A stretch of DNA of 23,718 nt. Origin: Phallusia fumigata (Eukaryota; Chordata; Ascidiacea; Phlebobranchia; Ascidiidae). The position numbers and the translations under genes are program-made. The notes below the pieces were generated by a model. That model saw only the letters and a program-made list of their open reading frames with translations, was not told where the DNA came from and did not search any database. The stretch spans positions 8,560-32,277 of the forward strand of contig QXVZ01023584.1 of assembly GCA_008931825.1 (NCBI GenBank), in the 5' to 3' direction. Below are positions 1 to 9,944 of the stretch, piece by piece; the stretch's first letter is position 1; each line of letters begins with the position of its first letter.

Positions 1-111
1 TTGTTACACAACAACAAAAACTTATTAAAAATATTGAAACAGATGTATTTTTGGTGCAAAATGATATAAGGACAAGCATATGTTTAACAACATTTATCCT
101 TGCTTTTTCAG

Positions 112-3100
112 GGTCGTCACTATTTCATAGAGGTCAATTCTCGTTTACAAGTTGAACACACAATCACCGAACAAATTACTGGGTAAGAAGTTACAACAAA
201 CATTGTACATGAACTGGTTAATAACCGGAGATTTTCAACCAGAGTTGACCTCGTCCAATCGCAAATCCGACTGGCTGAAGGATATTTGCTTCCGGAACTG
301 GGTCTAACGCAGGAGAGGATACAAGTAAATGGTTGCGCAATACAATGTCGTGTTACCACCGAGGATCCAGCTCATGACTTTAGACCCGATACTGGAAGAA
401 TTGAGGTAGATAGAAATAGTATCACAACATTAGCCGGTTACGAGAATGCTCCTTGTGCTAAAATTATTTAAAACTGTTAATGGTTTACCCAAGAAAGCAT
501 TTGATTCTCATGGTATAACTTAATCCAGTGGTTTCCAACCTTTTTTGATGCATTTCCACTTTTGCTTATTTTGGAATTTTCAATTTCTTCCCCACTAGAC
601 AAGAGTATAAAGTAACATTTAATAGTTTGGAACCACTGGTCTACCTTGCACTGTTCTATGTTCCTGATGGTTGCAACAGCATTTTGAAAGCCTCTATAAA
701 TTTTGCATGCAAGTAATTGGTTGTGTCTCACCACTGACACCATTCAAAACCATGAATTGTTTACCCAGAGAGCATTTGATCCTCACATTGAATTTAGACT
801 TGTTTGAACCTTTGCAAACAGAAGTCTGACATGCCTTCATCTAAAATGTGCGACATTACAACCTGGAACCATGTTTTAAGGTTTTCCGCAGTGGTGAAGG
901 CATGGGAATCCGGCTGGACAGCGCATCTGCGTTTGCAGGAGCAATTGTTTCACCACATTATGACTCACTACTTGTAAAAGTGATATCACATGCTGGCGAC
1001 ATGCCGTCTGCTGCAAGAAAAATGCATCGAGCACTGCAGGAGTTTCGAATACGAGGAGTGAAGGTATAAAATACTGCAATAGTGTTGTATTGGTTGTTGG
1101 TTGTGTCAGATAAATCCAAAAACTGACTAAAACATGAGCAGTTTAAACTGACATATAAAATTCAGTGGTCCTGATGCAAAATCATAAAAAACACTTTAAT
1201 ATTTTGTTTAGGTTGTATTGAAAAGGTTTTTTTATTTATTACATTCAACAATACTATCGGAACAAATTGACTACACCACTTTGAAAATGTCCTGACGTTG
1301 TTAACTGAAATATTGCTAAGTGCTGTTTTTTTTGCACAGTGGCTTAAGCCACGTTGTTGTAACTCTAATTACAGGAAGTTATAGTGTTATCATGTGGTAC
1401 CAGACTCTACTGCATGCATTTATTGATATAATTTTGGTATTTTTTGTGGTTTATTATGGGTTCTCACTGCATAAGCCATTTACAGTACATTTTCTCACTA
1501 TCTCAGTATCTGGAAGCAAAAGTCAACAACTAATTAAAATCGGCAGTATCCCATCACTGCTAAAACAGTCACATATTATGTTTACTTTTTTTGCAGCTTG
1601 TGGTGAAAAATGCTTGTTTAATTTTTTCTCATTTGCACCTGATAGATCCATCTCAAGTTGTGCACTGACAACTTGTTACCTCAGTTCACCTATTTGTTCA
1701 CCCACAGGCTCCTATAAAGAACAATTTCCCACTGCATTTATTAAAATTAAAAGTATCTGACCTTAAAAAATTTTATTACAGTTTTTTTAATCATGGATAC
1801 ATTTAAAATCCCTTTGTGATAATGTAAATTTCTTTGCAGACAAATATTCCGTTTTTGATGAATGTGATTACCGACGACACTTTTCTTCACGGCACCATAA
1901 CAACACAATTTATCGACAATAACCCACAGGTAAAATAAAGTTTTAAATAATTTTTGTCATAGATCATAACAATTTGCTGTTTAGTTTGGAACATACATAC
2001 AGATAAAGGAAGTGTGATTGATTGTATTTAACATAAGTTTTTCAAAACAATTTCTAAAAATAACAAAATACAGGATTCAGTTATATTGTTGATTGACAAA
2101 AAAGTTTTAATGATTTTCCAAATAGATTATCGAAGATTGGCTATTTATTTTATTTGGCACATCAGAACAGATAACGAAATTCAAGACTTTGTATTAAACA
2201 AGTTTTAATTACCAAAATATAGTAGAATACTTGTAATAGTAAATTAGTAAATTGTATTTTATGCTGGACTTTAAAAATATTATTTAATATTTGGTTTGGT
2301 TAAACTGAAAAAATAAACCATCTTAGTTTGGTCTCTGGTTTTAAAATAGATCCTTTAGTAAGCTGTATTTTTTGTGTGTGTGACCCCAGCAATGCCCTTC
2401 AATATTTGCTCAGTTATGTTTGTTCCGATCAAAAGTGCCAATCTTAACTGCGTGTTACCACCCTAAGTAAACGGAGTTGTCGGTTAATCATTACTCTCAT
2501 ACACAGCTCTTCAAGCTTTCACCGAGTCAAAACCGTGCCGGTCGTTTGCTACAGTACCTTGCTGAAGTTATGGTAAACGGACCTTCTACTCCACTTCCAA
2601 CCAATTTAAAACCACCATATGCGGAGCCAGCACTACCAACTCTGCCTCCAGGTACATATTTTACTCACAAATAACGGGATCAATCTTTTTCCCAACATTG
2701 GTGTTTTTTATACTTAAAGAAGAGGTTCGCAGCATTTTTTCTCTTGTTTACTCCTTGGCAGCTTTTGAACACAAAATATACCCCATTGACTATGAAAATG
2801 TTACACCAAGAAAGTGGGAATATTACCTACCTACAATGTTAACATCCCGCTGCTAGCGTGTCTGTGTGATATTGCGAATAGACCAAATCACATAAATCAT
2901 TTTTCATATTTTAAGTAGATTTTTAAAAAAAGATTTAAACCCAAAAACCACCATGTGAGCATTTCTTTTTTTGTGAAATTAAACTAACAAAATAAAACTT
3001 TTTATCCTCAGGAGAATTCACGCCAAGTGGTTGGAGAGATTTACTTCTTGAGAAGGGCCCAGAGGAGTTTGCAAAAGCAATCCGTCAAAATGAAGGGCTC

Positions 3101-6100
3101 CTCATTACGGACACAACCATGCGAGATGCTCACCAATCCCTACTTGCCACTAGAGTGCGCACTTATGACCTTGCAAGAATTTCTCCGTTTGTTGCTCGAC
3201 GACTCAACAGTCTGTTCTCTTTGGAAAATTGGGGAGGTAAAATTTACAGCCATTATTACTTAAGGGGTGTGTTTTGTCTTAATAAAAAGGTACAAGCCAG
3301 TATGCAACCGCACTGCTGGTTTGAAACCTGCCGTTTCAAGCGCCGCACTTAAATCAGCGACCAACCGCAGCTTCTATGCACCGCCACCACCCTCAACCGT
3401 GTCTGGTGTGCACAGCCCTTAAGAGCTCCGTCAGATTACTGACAATATATACTGTATAGTTCAACAAGCTTAACATGTATTTCGGGAAAATCAACTTACC
3501 AATTACTTTGGCAGGTGCCACATTTGATGTTGCTCTTCGCTTTCTACATGAATGTCCCTGGGAGAGGTTACGTGCGATGCGTGAACGAATCCCAAACATT
3601 CCATTTCAGATGCTTTTAAGAGGAGCAAACGGTGTTGGATACACTAGTTACCCAGATAATGTTGTCAAAAGGTAAAAATTGACTTGAAATGCAACCATTT
3701 AAAAACATACATGCATCATTGTGATTTAACAGTGAATCAAAAGCTTATTTAATACTGGAATCTGCCCTAAAGCTTTCATGCAGGCCAACCTTAAGAGCAC
3801 ACCCATATATGTGTTATAATTGCAGTATGCCAGGCTTGCAAGAGGAATTAAACCAAATCATAGTCAGCCTTCCAAGTATAATATAATGCCGCTTGCAAGC
3901 CTGGTGTACTGTGATAAATTATTGTGATTCTTGATTTTGTGAGACTGGTGACCAATGTACTGTTATAATATAATTTGTAGTAGGTGTATGAATGTAACAA
4001 TGTTTGAATCACACAGTAGGTGTTGTGTTGTTGTTTTTTTTGCCAAAAAATGTGTCAAAACAGTGCAGCTGCCATTAATGAACCATCATTCTGCCTTTAA
4101 TGTTTGAGGAGCCAACAAATAATATCTTCTAAAAGGTGGACTTTTATTTGGTGGTGGAAAACAACGATATATTTTTGCAGATTCTGTGAACTTGCCTGTT
4201 TCAATGGCATGGATATTTTCCGAGTGTTTGATTCGATGAACTATTTACCCAACATGCAGTTGGGCATTGAGGCTGTCGGGGAAGCTGGTGGTGTCGTTGA
4301 GGCGGCGATGTCCTACACTGGTGACGTTTCTGATCCAGACAGAGTCACAAAATACGATTTGAAATATTACCTCAATCTTGCTGACGAACTTGTTAAAATG
4401 GGAACACACATTCTGTGTATTAAGGTACAAAAGCAATCGCTAATTTTTCATCATTTATGACAACAATAATGAATTTAAGCAAGTTTTTGAACAAAGTAGA
4501 GGAAAGTATTTTTACATATTTTTCAAAATTCAGCGTATTCTTTACATTTCATAAAATCGACCAATTATCTTTGACTATGCAACAAAGTGATTAAAAGATC
4601 TGCAGCATTTGATTAAAAACATTATGTTTTTTACTATATTAGGACATGGCTGGTCTTCTGAAACCACAAGCTGCTCGAATTTTAGTTAGTGAACTTCGTG
4701 AGCGATACCCTGATACCCCAATCCATGTTCATACACACGATACATCTGGTGCAGGTAATAATACTGTTTTAGTTTAAAACAATCTCTAAAATGGATACAA
4801 ATTTGCAAAGATAAAGTTAAACAAATCTGATAAAAATATTACTAATTATTTGACACAGGGCGGATGTTTCTGCATATTACTCAAATTTTTTTCTGAATTT
4901 CATTTTTTTTCCAATTTTTGCCCTTTTCTCAAGATTGGATTTATGGAAGTTCAAACGATATCTTTCAAATGATTAACATTGGAAATCAGGAAATACCCAT
5001 TTTAAAAACAATTGAAATATTTTTTACTCACTCAACGATTGAAATTATATTCTAGGTGTAGCTGCAATGCTAGCCGCAGCGGAAAGTGGTGCGGATATCG
5101 TTGATGCCGCTATCGACTCTATGTCTGGAATGACATCACAACCAAGCCTTGGTGCCATTGTGACGTCACTGGAAAGAACAAAGTTGGACACTGGTATGTC
5201 GTAGTCGATGTTATCAGTAATGTGTCGAATCGCAATGTTTTCAGGAAAACTTAGACATAATGAACATGTTTTGAAATGAACACCTTATGCCCTGAACTTA
5301 GTTAAAAATGTTTTTGTAATTGGATTAATGATTATTCAGTACAATTTGTTTCAAAAGACAATTTGATAAACATAGGCAAACAAATCAGCTTAAAGATAAA
5401 CCTTTCTATAAAGTGTGTCGTTGCAATGTTTTTAGGAAAACTGGGTTAACAAAAAATTTGAAAATTCTTTTTACTTTTTTTGCAACATTCAATTATTGTA
5501 GCATTTTGTGTGCAGGAATTCCAATGCAGCATCTTAACGAATACAATGAGTACTGGGAACAAACTCGTCAACTTTATGCGCCTTTCGAATGCACTGTTTC
5601 GATGAAATCGGGTGATTCAAGTGTGTATCGGCATGAAATTCCAGGCGGCCAATACACAAATTTGCACTTCCAAGGTAACCTTGTTACATAAACAATTTAG
5701 GGCATATCCTCCTCTTAATCTTTTTAAATTACATAAACAGATAATTTAATAAGTGGTTTTATATATAAGTGTAAAAAAATGTAACACTTTGCTGTCAATT
5801 CAGTTTACAACTGTTATTTTTACAGCAATTTATTCTTTTCAGCACATTCAATGGGACTTGGAAGTCAATTCTCGAAAGTGAAGGAGCGTTATATCGAAGC
5901 AAACCAAATGTTTGGAGACCTTGTAAAGGTAAAAGTTTGTGCTATCAAGTTTTAAAAAAATGATTTGTAGACATATATTTACACCAAGCTTGCTTGCCTG
6001 ATAGCAAAAAAATATGAATAGTTGAGTGTCTAGAATTTCAATAATTACTGAACAAAAAAATGCTGAGTTTTGCATATATTCGTTCCAAATACTTACCGAG

Positions 6101-6805
6101 TTTCTGATTACAGCACCCAAAACAAAACAAAAATTGTTTTTAATGAACTACAGCAAATTAGGGAGATTAATGTAGAGACTATGAGCAAAAACAAGCTGTG
6201 ACTCTTGTCCACTAAGGTGGAAACTAAAAACATATTAATTTAATCAAAACATGTAACCTAAACTAGTTTTCTCACAGACACTGTGAAGTTCTTGAAAAGT
6301 TTTACAGACAACACACTTTTTCGTGCAGGTTACACCTTCATCGAAAGTGGTAGGGGACATGGCCCAGTTTATGGTGCAGAACAATCTATCGGCTGAGGAT
6401 GTGGAAGAGAGGGCTGAAGAATTGTCTTTCCCCCAATCTGTCATCGACATGATGAGAGGAGTTATCGGTTACCCACCAGGGGGTTTCCCTGAGCCTCTTC
6501 GAAGCAAGGTAGTATTTTTTGGGTAAAAATAATACATTTTACAAAAATCTAAATTATTGCATTAGCTATATTTCTATTAAAATTTTTTATACTTTCTTCT
6601 GTAGTATGTAATAGTGGAGGCGTAAACATTGTATTACAACTTTCATGTCCCGTGTTTGCAGATTGTGAGAGACCGACCCATCATCGAAGGTCGGCCCGGG
6701 GCATCATTGGAACCACTCGACTGTGAACAACTCAAGCGTGACCTGATCGAAGAACACGGATCAGTGACTGACGAAGATGTCATGAGTGCTGCCATGTATC
6801 CCAAG
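112..6805 (+). CDS. PC: Pyruvate carboxylase, partial: 14 internal exons (BC C-terminus to post-CT region)
   Basis: Mitochondrial biotin enzyme that carboxylates pyruvate to oxaloacetate (anaplerosis, gluconeogenesis). Exons, joined in frame: 112-182, 243-405, 881-1063, 1840-1929, 2507-2651, 3012-3236, 3515-3671, 4181-4424, 4643-4754, 5056-5193, 5516-5674, 5843-5928, 6329-6508, 6662-6805. All have AG acceptors and GT donors. They give 699 codons, about 60% of the usual ~1180-residue enzyme. The first exon carries the biotin-carboxylase motif [11 protein letters not shown]. The carboxyltransferase domain follows: [14 protein letters not shown] (metal-ligand Asp at 3125-3127), CIKDMAGLL (Lys to be carbamylated, codon 4422-4424, split from DMAGLL by an intron) and HTHDTSGAG (metal His codons 4730-4732 and 4736-4738). 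After it come [10 protein letters not shown] and the post-CT motif EGRPGASL. The window opens in an intron, so the 5' exons are missing. The biotinyl-carrier domain, with its AMKM biotin site, is not found downstream. Identification is from remembered family sequence and is very secure. Confidence 0.97.
406..880. repeat. Intron 2 of PC with a short diverged direct repeat
   Basis: This intron holds two similar stretches on the same strand, about 480-510 and 756-786. Both read roughly GTTTACCCA..AGCATTTGAT.CTCA with a few mismatches. A hAT-like MITE lies between them (separate entry). The repeat may reflect an old local duplication later split by the insertion. No coding role is apparent. Confidence 0.5.
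526..638. mobile_element. hAT-like MITE (113 bp) in PC intron 2
   Basis: The element starts CAGTGGTTTCCAACC and ends TTTGGAACCACTG, giving inverted ends CAGTGGTT(T)CCAA with one gap. CAGTGGTTC-type termini are typical of non-autonomous hAT elements. The expected 8-bp target duplication is not intact: 518-525 and 639-646 differ. This is either an old copy or an element whose ends I place slightly wrongly. It contains no reading frame. Confidence 0.5.
1064..1839. other. PC intron 3, nothing recognised
   Basis: This 776-bp AT-rich intron lies between the exon ending GVK and the exon starting TNIPFL. An open frame over 1320-1760 is hydrophobic, resembles no family I recognise and sits wholly inside the intron. 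I see no RNA gene or repeat. Confidence 0.6.
1930..2506. other. PC intron 4, nothing recognised
   Basis: This 577-bp intron is very AT-rich with no open frame of note. The donor is gtaaaa and the acceptor acacag. No repeat or RNA gene was seen. Confidence 0.6.
3830..3904. repeat. 13-bp perfect inverted repeat in PC intron 7
   Basis: The left arm at 3830-3842 (CCAGGCTTGCAAG) and the right arm at 3892-3904 (CTTGCAAGCCTGG) are exact reverse complements separated by 49 bp. The right arm also contains the self-complementary GCTTGCAAGC. The whole could fold as a hairpin or be a 75-bp miniature element. No target duplication is visible, since the flanking bases differ. Confidence 0.6.
5221..5446 (+). 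repeat. Direct repeat pair in PC intron 10
   Basis: About 30 bp at 5221-5251 recur at 5413-5442. Both read TGTGTCG..GCAATGTTTT.AGGAAAACT with few mismatches, about 190 bp apart. They lie in the intron between the exons ending 5193 and starting 5516. This is an intronic duplication of unknown origin. Confidence 0.5.
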
Positions 6806-7606
6806 GTAATACATGTAGATGTTTTGCGGTGTTTCTTTCCATTGGGGACCTCGGCTTACTTCATGGGTGCTTGAACCAAAAAAATCTACCAGTTTAGTGC
6901 GACTCGGCCAGTGTANCAGTGTTTTGTCTTTGCACCAGCAATATTAAAAACATTCGTATCAACTCATTTTACCTTTTTTAGCAGGACAAATGAGCAAGCG
7001 TTGTTGAGTATTTGTGGTGTCATTTTGTTCATAATCTTTGTGGTATGTCGTTGGTATTTTGGTGTGTGTAATTTGCGGGGCAATATTTTGCAATGTGTGC
7101 AACGTGTAGTTTTATTTGAATGTTCCGAAATACTTCATCGCCAAACAGATGCTTGTTCCGTGGCTTGCTTATATACGTGATTCGCTGTGTGAGATGCCTA
7201 TGGCCTCGTTAGCCCCAATACACATCAAAGCAATGCGTAAAAATAGAAGCTCTTTATTATTTAAGCAGGCGTTGAAATAACATAGAGTTAGCAAAATGTA
7301 AAATCAAGAGCATGCACCGTTACTTAAAAACAGAAAAAAAATACAAACAATTACCCAATGAGGCTTTTAGGGTGACAACTTTACTGAATATAAATTCTTT
7401 CAAATATAAGTACTGCTTTACTGTCTGTAGTGAAAGTTATGCATTTTAACGGAAAAAAGGGATATCACTTCTAATTTTAATTTTGACCCATGCAGCACAG
7501 CATCGGTGTGGGTCCTGCTAATAAAAGAACAAGTTCATCAACAAATGATAACAATTGGTCCATCGCTCGTTGGTACTTTGTTTTCGAAGCTACACTGCCA
7601 TTATTT
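6806..7606. other. Stretch between PC and IFT22, with an undetermined base at 6916
   Basis: After the PC donor at 6806 there is no recognisable continuation of PC before the convergent IFT22 gene. A single n at 6916 sits between cagtgta and cagtgttt. Open frames such as 6911-7180 show no family resemblance. Part of this stretch is probably the 3' UTR of IFT22, and the n may mark a contig join that lost the last PC exons. Confidence 0.5.
7253..7258 (-). terminator. Candidate polyadenylation signal for IFT22
   Basis: AATAAA on the minus strand lies about 350 bp beyond the IFT22 stop codon. A T/G-rich stretch follows within about 40 bp, as expected for a cleavage signal. No transcript evidence is available. 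Confidence 0.4.
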
Positions 7607-9225
7607 TCAGGATATGATGCTCAATTCTTCTTTATCTCGGCTGTCCGACAACTTGACAAGAATTTTCTCCAACAGCTGTTGAAACGCATTTTGTATCTCA
7701 TCAGATTTTGTCTCAAAATTTGTGTTGATCTGCAACAAAAAACAAACGTTAGCTGAATGCTGTTTTTCTGAACAGAGTTGAAGAGTCAGAAGGTATAGGG
7801 ATGACTCCCAGTGTTCCTAGGATGTGACTCCATTTTTTTTGTTTACTTGGATGACTGAGTTTTTACGGTTGCCATGCCAATTTTTCTTATGTAAGTGTAG
7901 CATGCACATGACCGTTTATACCATTCCCACAATGGTTAATGTGATGTCATGTTGTGCACTGTGGTGTAGGTGTTGATTTGGTTCTGAGAGGTAAGTCATT
8001 CTATTCTAAGCTACAAAAGACTCTTGGATTTGATTTTAGGTGTCAGAGTTGAATAAGAAGATTCTGAGTCTGACTCCTAGTTGACATAAGAGTCAGACTC
8101 CATCCAAAACCTCCAACTATGACTTTACAACCCTGTTTTCAACCTGTTAGGAAGTACTTTAAAACACATCACAACAGTAAACATAAGCAACACTAACCAT
8201 TTGTACACCGGAAATGGGGGAAGGAATATTTCGACTTTCTTTTGATCTTGAGTTTGCGAACAACAAGCAGTTTCCCGCTTTCAACTTTTGATTGGTGACA
8301 AAGAAATTGTAAAACGCTTGGACAGAGGGTGAAGGCTTCATAACAGCGGGATCAAAAACGATAATCACTCCTAAAAAAAATTTAAATATGCATTGCCCCA
8401 ATAAAATCAGCAAAATTCAATCAAAGGACATGTTTTGGTCTGTCCAGGTGGGTACGCCAACATTTCCCCATTTTGTTTTTCCTGTCTCTTGTGAGCCCCT
8501 AACATATAAAGCCTAATAACAATGGTGTAGCTGTGATGCATTCTACCTTAATCCATTAACTGTGGCCTTCATCAACACCCTAATGTAGCACAGCTTTTTC
8601 AAACTTGTTGCTTGTTTTCAAGGGTTTCTTGTTGCTATAACAGTTTACCAAGTGAAAAAAAATTAACTCAAAAACAGTAGATTAGGAGTTGCTAGGAGCA
8701 TCACTTGTCACTAAACCACATTTATTAATTCCTAACTACCATCAGCTCGGTGTGCCATCGCCGGCCAACAACTTTCCAGATTCTCGTTTCCACTGCAGTC
8801 CCACAGTTCGACATCTACTTTTACGGAATTGTTATTCCTGCTTTCTACAAGGTTTTCAAACTCCAAGATTCTGACCCCAGCTGTTGGTTTGTATGCACTG
8901 TTAATAATGTCGGTCTAAAAATGAAAAATACAGTGGCTAGTTGGCAGCAAATACAGACATTAAAGTTAAGTTTGAACTGAACTGTAAAAGGATTATTTAT
9001 CATGTTAAAATGCAAAATCAAGCAAACCTTATCCAAGCAAAAATAGGATTTTAGTATTTTTGATTGGTGGCAATACATTATTGCCAAAACTACTACAAGT
9101 TTAAATAACAAACTTTTTTGAAACAATAACAACTGATTTTTGCTTACTTGATCACCCAGAAAATTTGATAAAAGGGTTTTTCCTACTTCGCAAGGTCCAA
9201 CGACACATATTTTTGCTTTGTACAT
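7607..9225 (-). CDS. IFT22: Intraflagellar transport protein 22 (RABL5), complete, 4 exons
   Basis: Small Ras-like subunit of intraflagellar transport complex B (IFT-B), which works in cilium assembly. Coding exons in order of transcription: 9225-9148, 8914-8740, 8370-8198, 7729-7607. They join in frame with GT-AG sites to 182 residues; the human protein has 185. It opens MYKAKICVVGPCEVGKTLLS, with the P-loop at residues 10-17 (GPCEVGKT). The second exon has GVRILEFEN and ELWDCSG, the switch II DxxG, followed by ESCWPAM. The third exon has VIIVFDP. The C-terminus SDSRDKEELSIIS closely matches the family's characteristic tail. A canonical NKxD guanine-specificity motif is not evident, which is also true of other IFT22 proteins and suggests atypical nucleotide binding. 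The start codon is the only one that places the P-loop at the usual distance. The gene diverges from the CEP295-like gene. Confidence 0.94.
7773..8135. mobile_element. hAT-like MITE (about 363 bp) in IFT22 intron 3
   Basis: The left end CAGAGTTGAAGAGTCA and the reverse complement of the right end, CAGGGTTGTAAAGTCA, agree at 13 of 16 bases. CAGGGTTG-type ends are common in non-autonomous hAT elements. The interior is rich in GACTCC/GAGTCA motifs (for example near 7801, 7827 and 8068-8102), another feature of such short elements. Flanks 7765-7772 and 8136-8143 are only loosely alike, so the insertion appears old. Confidence 0.5.
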
Positions 9226-9347
9226 TGTTTAAACAAAGTTTTAAGCAGCAATTACACTCTTAATCAGTAATACTGTATTTTGAAATAATTTTTCTAATTT
9301 ACCACACAAAAATGTAACGCATCAGTGGCTGTAGTCAAAAACACGAT

Positions 9348-9360
9348 TAACGGACCGTTA
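9348..9360. promoter_or_regulatory. Palindromic double Myb-type site
   Basis: TAACGGACCGTTA is a perfect palindrome apart from its central base and contains TAACGG on both strands, the core bound by animal Myb proteins. It lies about 120 bp upstream of the IFT22 start codon. Binding is inferred. Confidence 0.35.
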
Positions 9361-9932
9361 CGTTTCATAGAAATTGAAAATTTAAACCTAAAATGTGTTT
9401 CTGCTTTAATAGTAAATTTTTAAAATAAGGAAGTTTCAAAATGAAAAATATTAATATTAGGCCACATTTTATTAATTAATCTTGTTTAGCTACAATGTAA
9501 AACTGTTAAATTTCATTATTGATGCTTCTAACATATGCGACATCTAGCGTTTGGTTTTTAAGCGATAGTTGGTGCGCGAATTTAAAAAGTGTTTTCAAAA
9601 AATTTGATAACTTATTGGGCTTTTTTGTCCTAATATGTTAAAAGTACGACTTGTGTTGGAACCCTTTTGAAAAGTAACTAATAACGTGTCTTTAATACAT
9701 GCGCAGAGTATGTTTAGAATCTTTTTGACATCCCTTTGATACATAAAAAGTTGTAGTTGTAAAGCAGATTTGGATTGTCATGTGTTGGGGTTCTTAAAAG
9801 TTAAAATTGAAATATACAGTAACTGATATTAAAGATTTTGTTTCTTTTTTATGAATTGATAGTACTTATTACTTGTATTACTCTGCCATTTTAATTCTTT
9901 TAGAAATTGTGTGGTGTTTTCTTAGTATAAAC

Positions 9933-9941
9933 ATGCATTAG
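9933..9941 (+). promoter_or_regulatory. Two-codon upstream ORF ahead of the CEP295-like start
   Basis: ATG CAT TAG ends three bases before the main ATG at 9945, which has an excellent context (ACCATGG). If the mRNA begins at or upstream of the acceptor-like TTAG at 9922-9925, this minimal ORF is in the leader and could modulate initiation. Confidence 0.35.
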
Positions 9942-9944
9942 ACC

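Larger units (their letters stand above)
9226..9944. promoter_or_regulatory. Divergent promoter region between IFT22 and the CEP295-like gene
   Basis: This 719-bp AT-rich stretch separates two divergently transcribed starts. It holds a palindrome with two TAACGG Myb cores (9348-9360), an E2F-like GCGCGAA (9574-9580) and a TGCGCA half-site (9700-9705). A pyrimidine-rich TTTTCTTAG at 9917-9925, just before the CEP295-like ATG, could be a trans-splice acceptor. No TATA box at a convincing position and no clear RFX X-box were found. Function is inferred from position and motif only. Confidence 0.45.

Noticed and set aside
1320-1760. 146-codon open frame with hydrophobic stretches
   Set aside because: It lies entirely within PC intron 3 between two exons that join in frame. 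Its sequence is low-complexity and matches no family I know.
6911-7180. Frame proposed as a missing PC exon
   Set aside because: None of the expected post-MYP or biotinyl-carrier motifs are present and the frame crosses the undetermined base.
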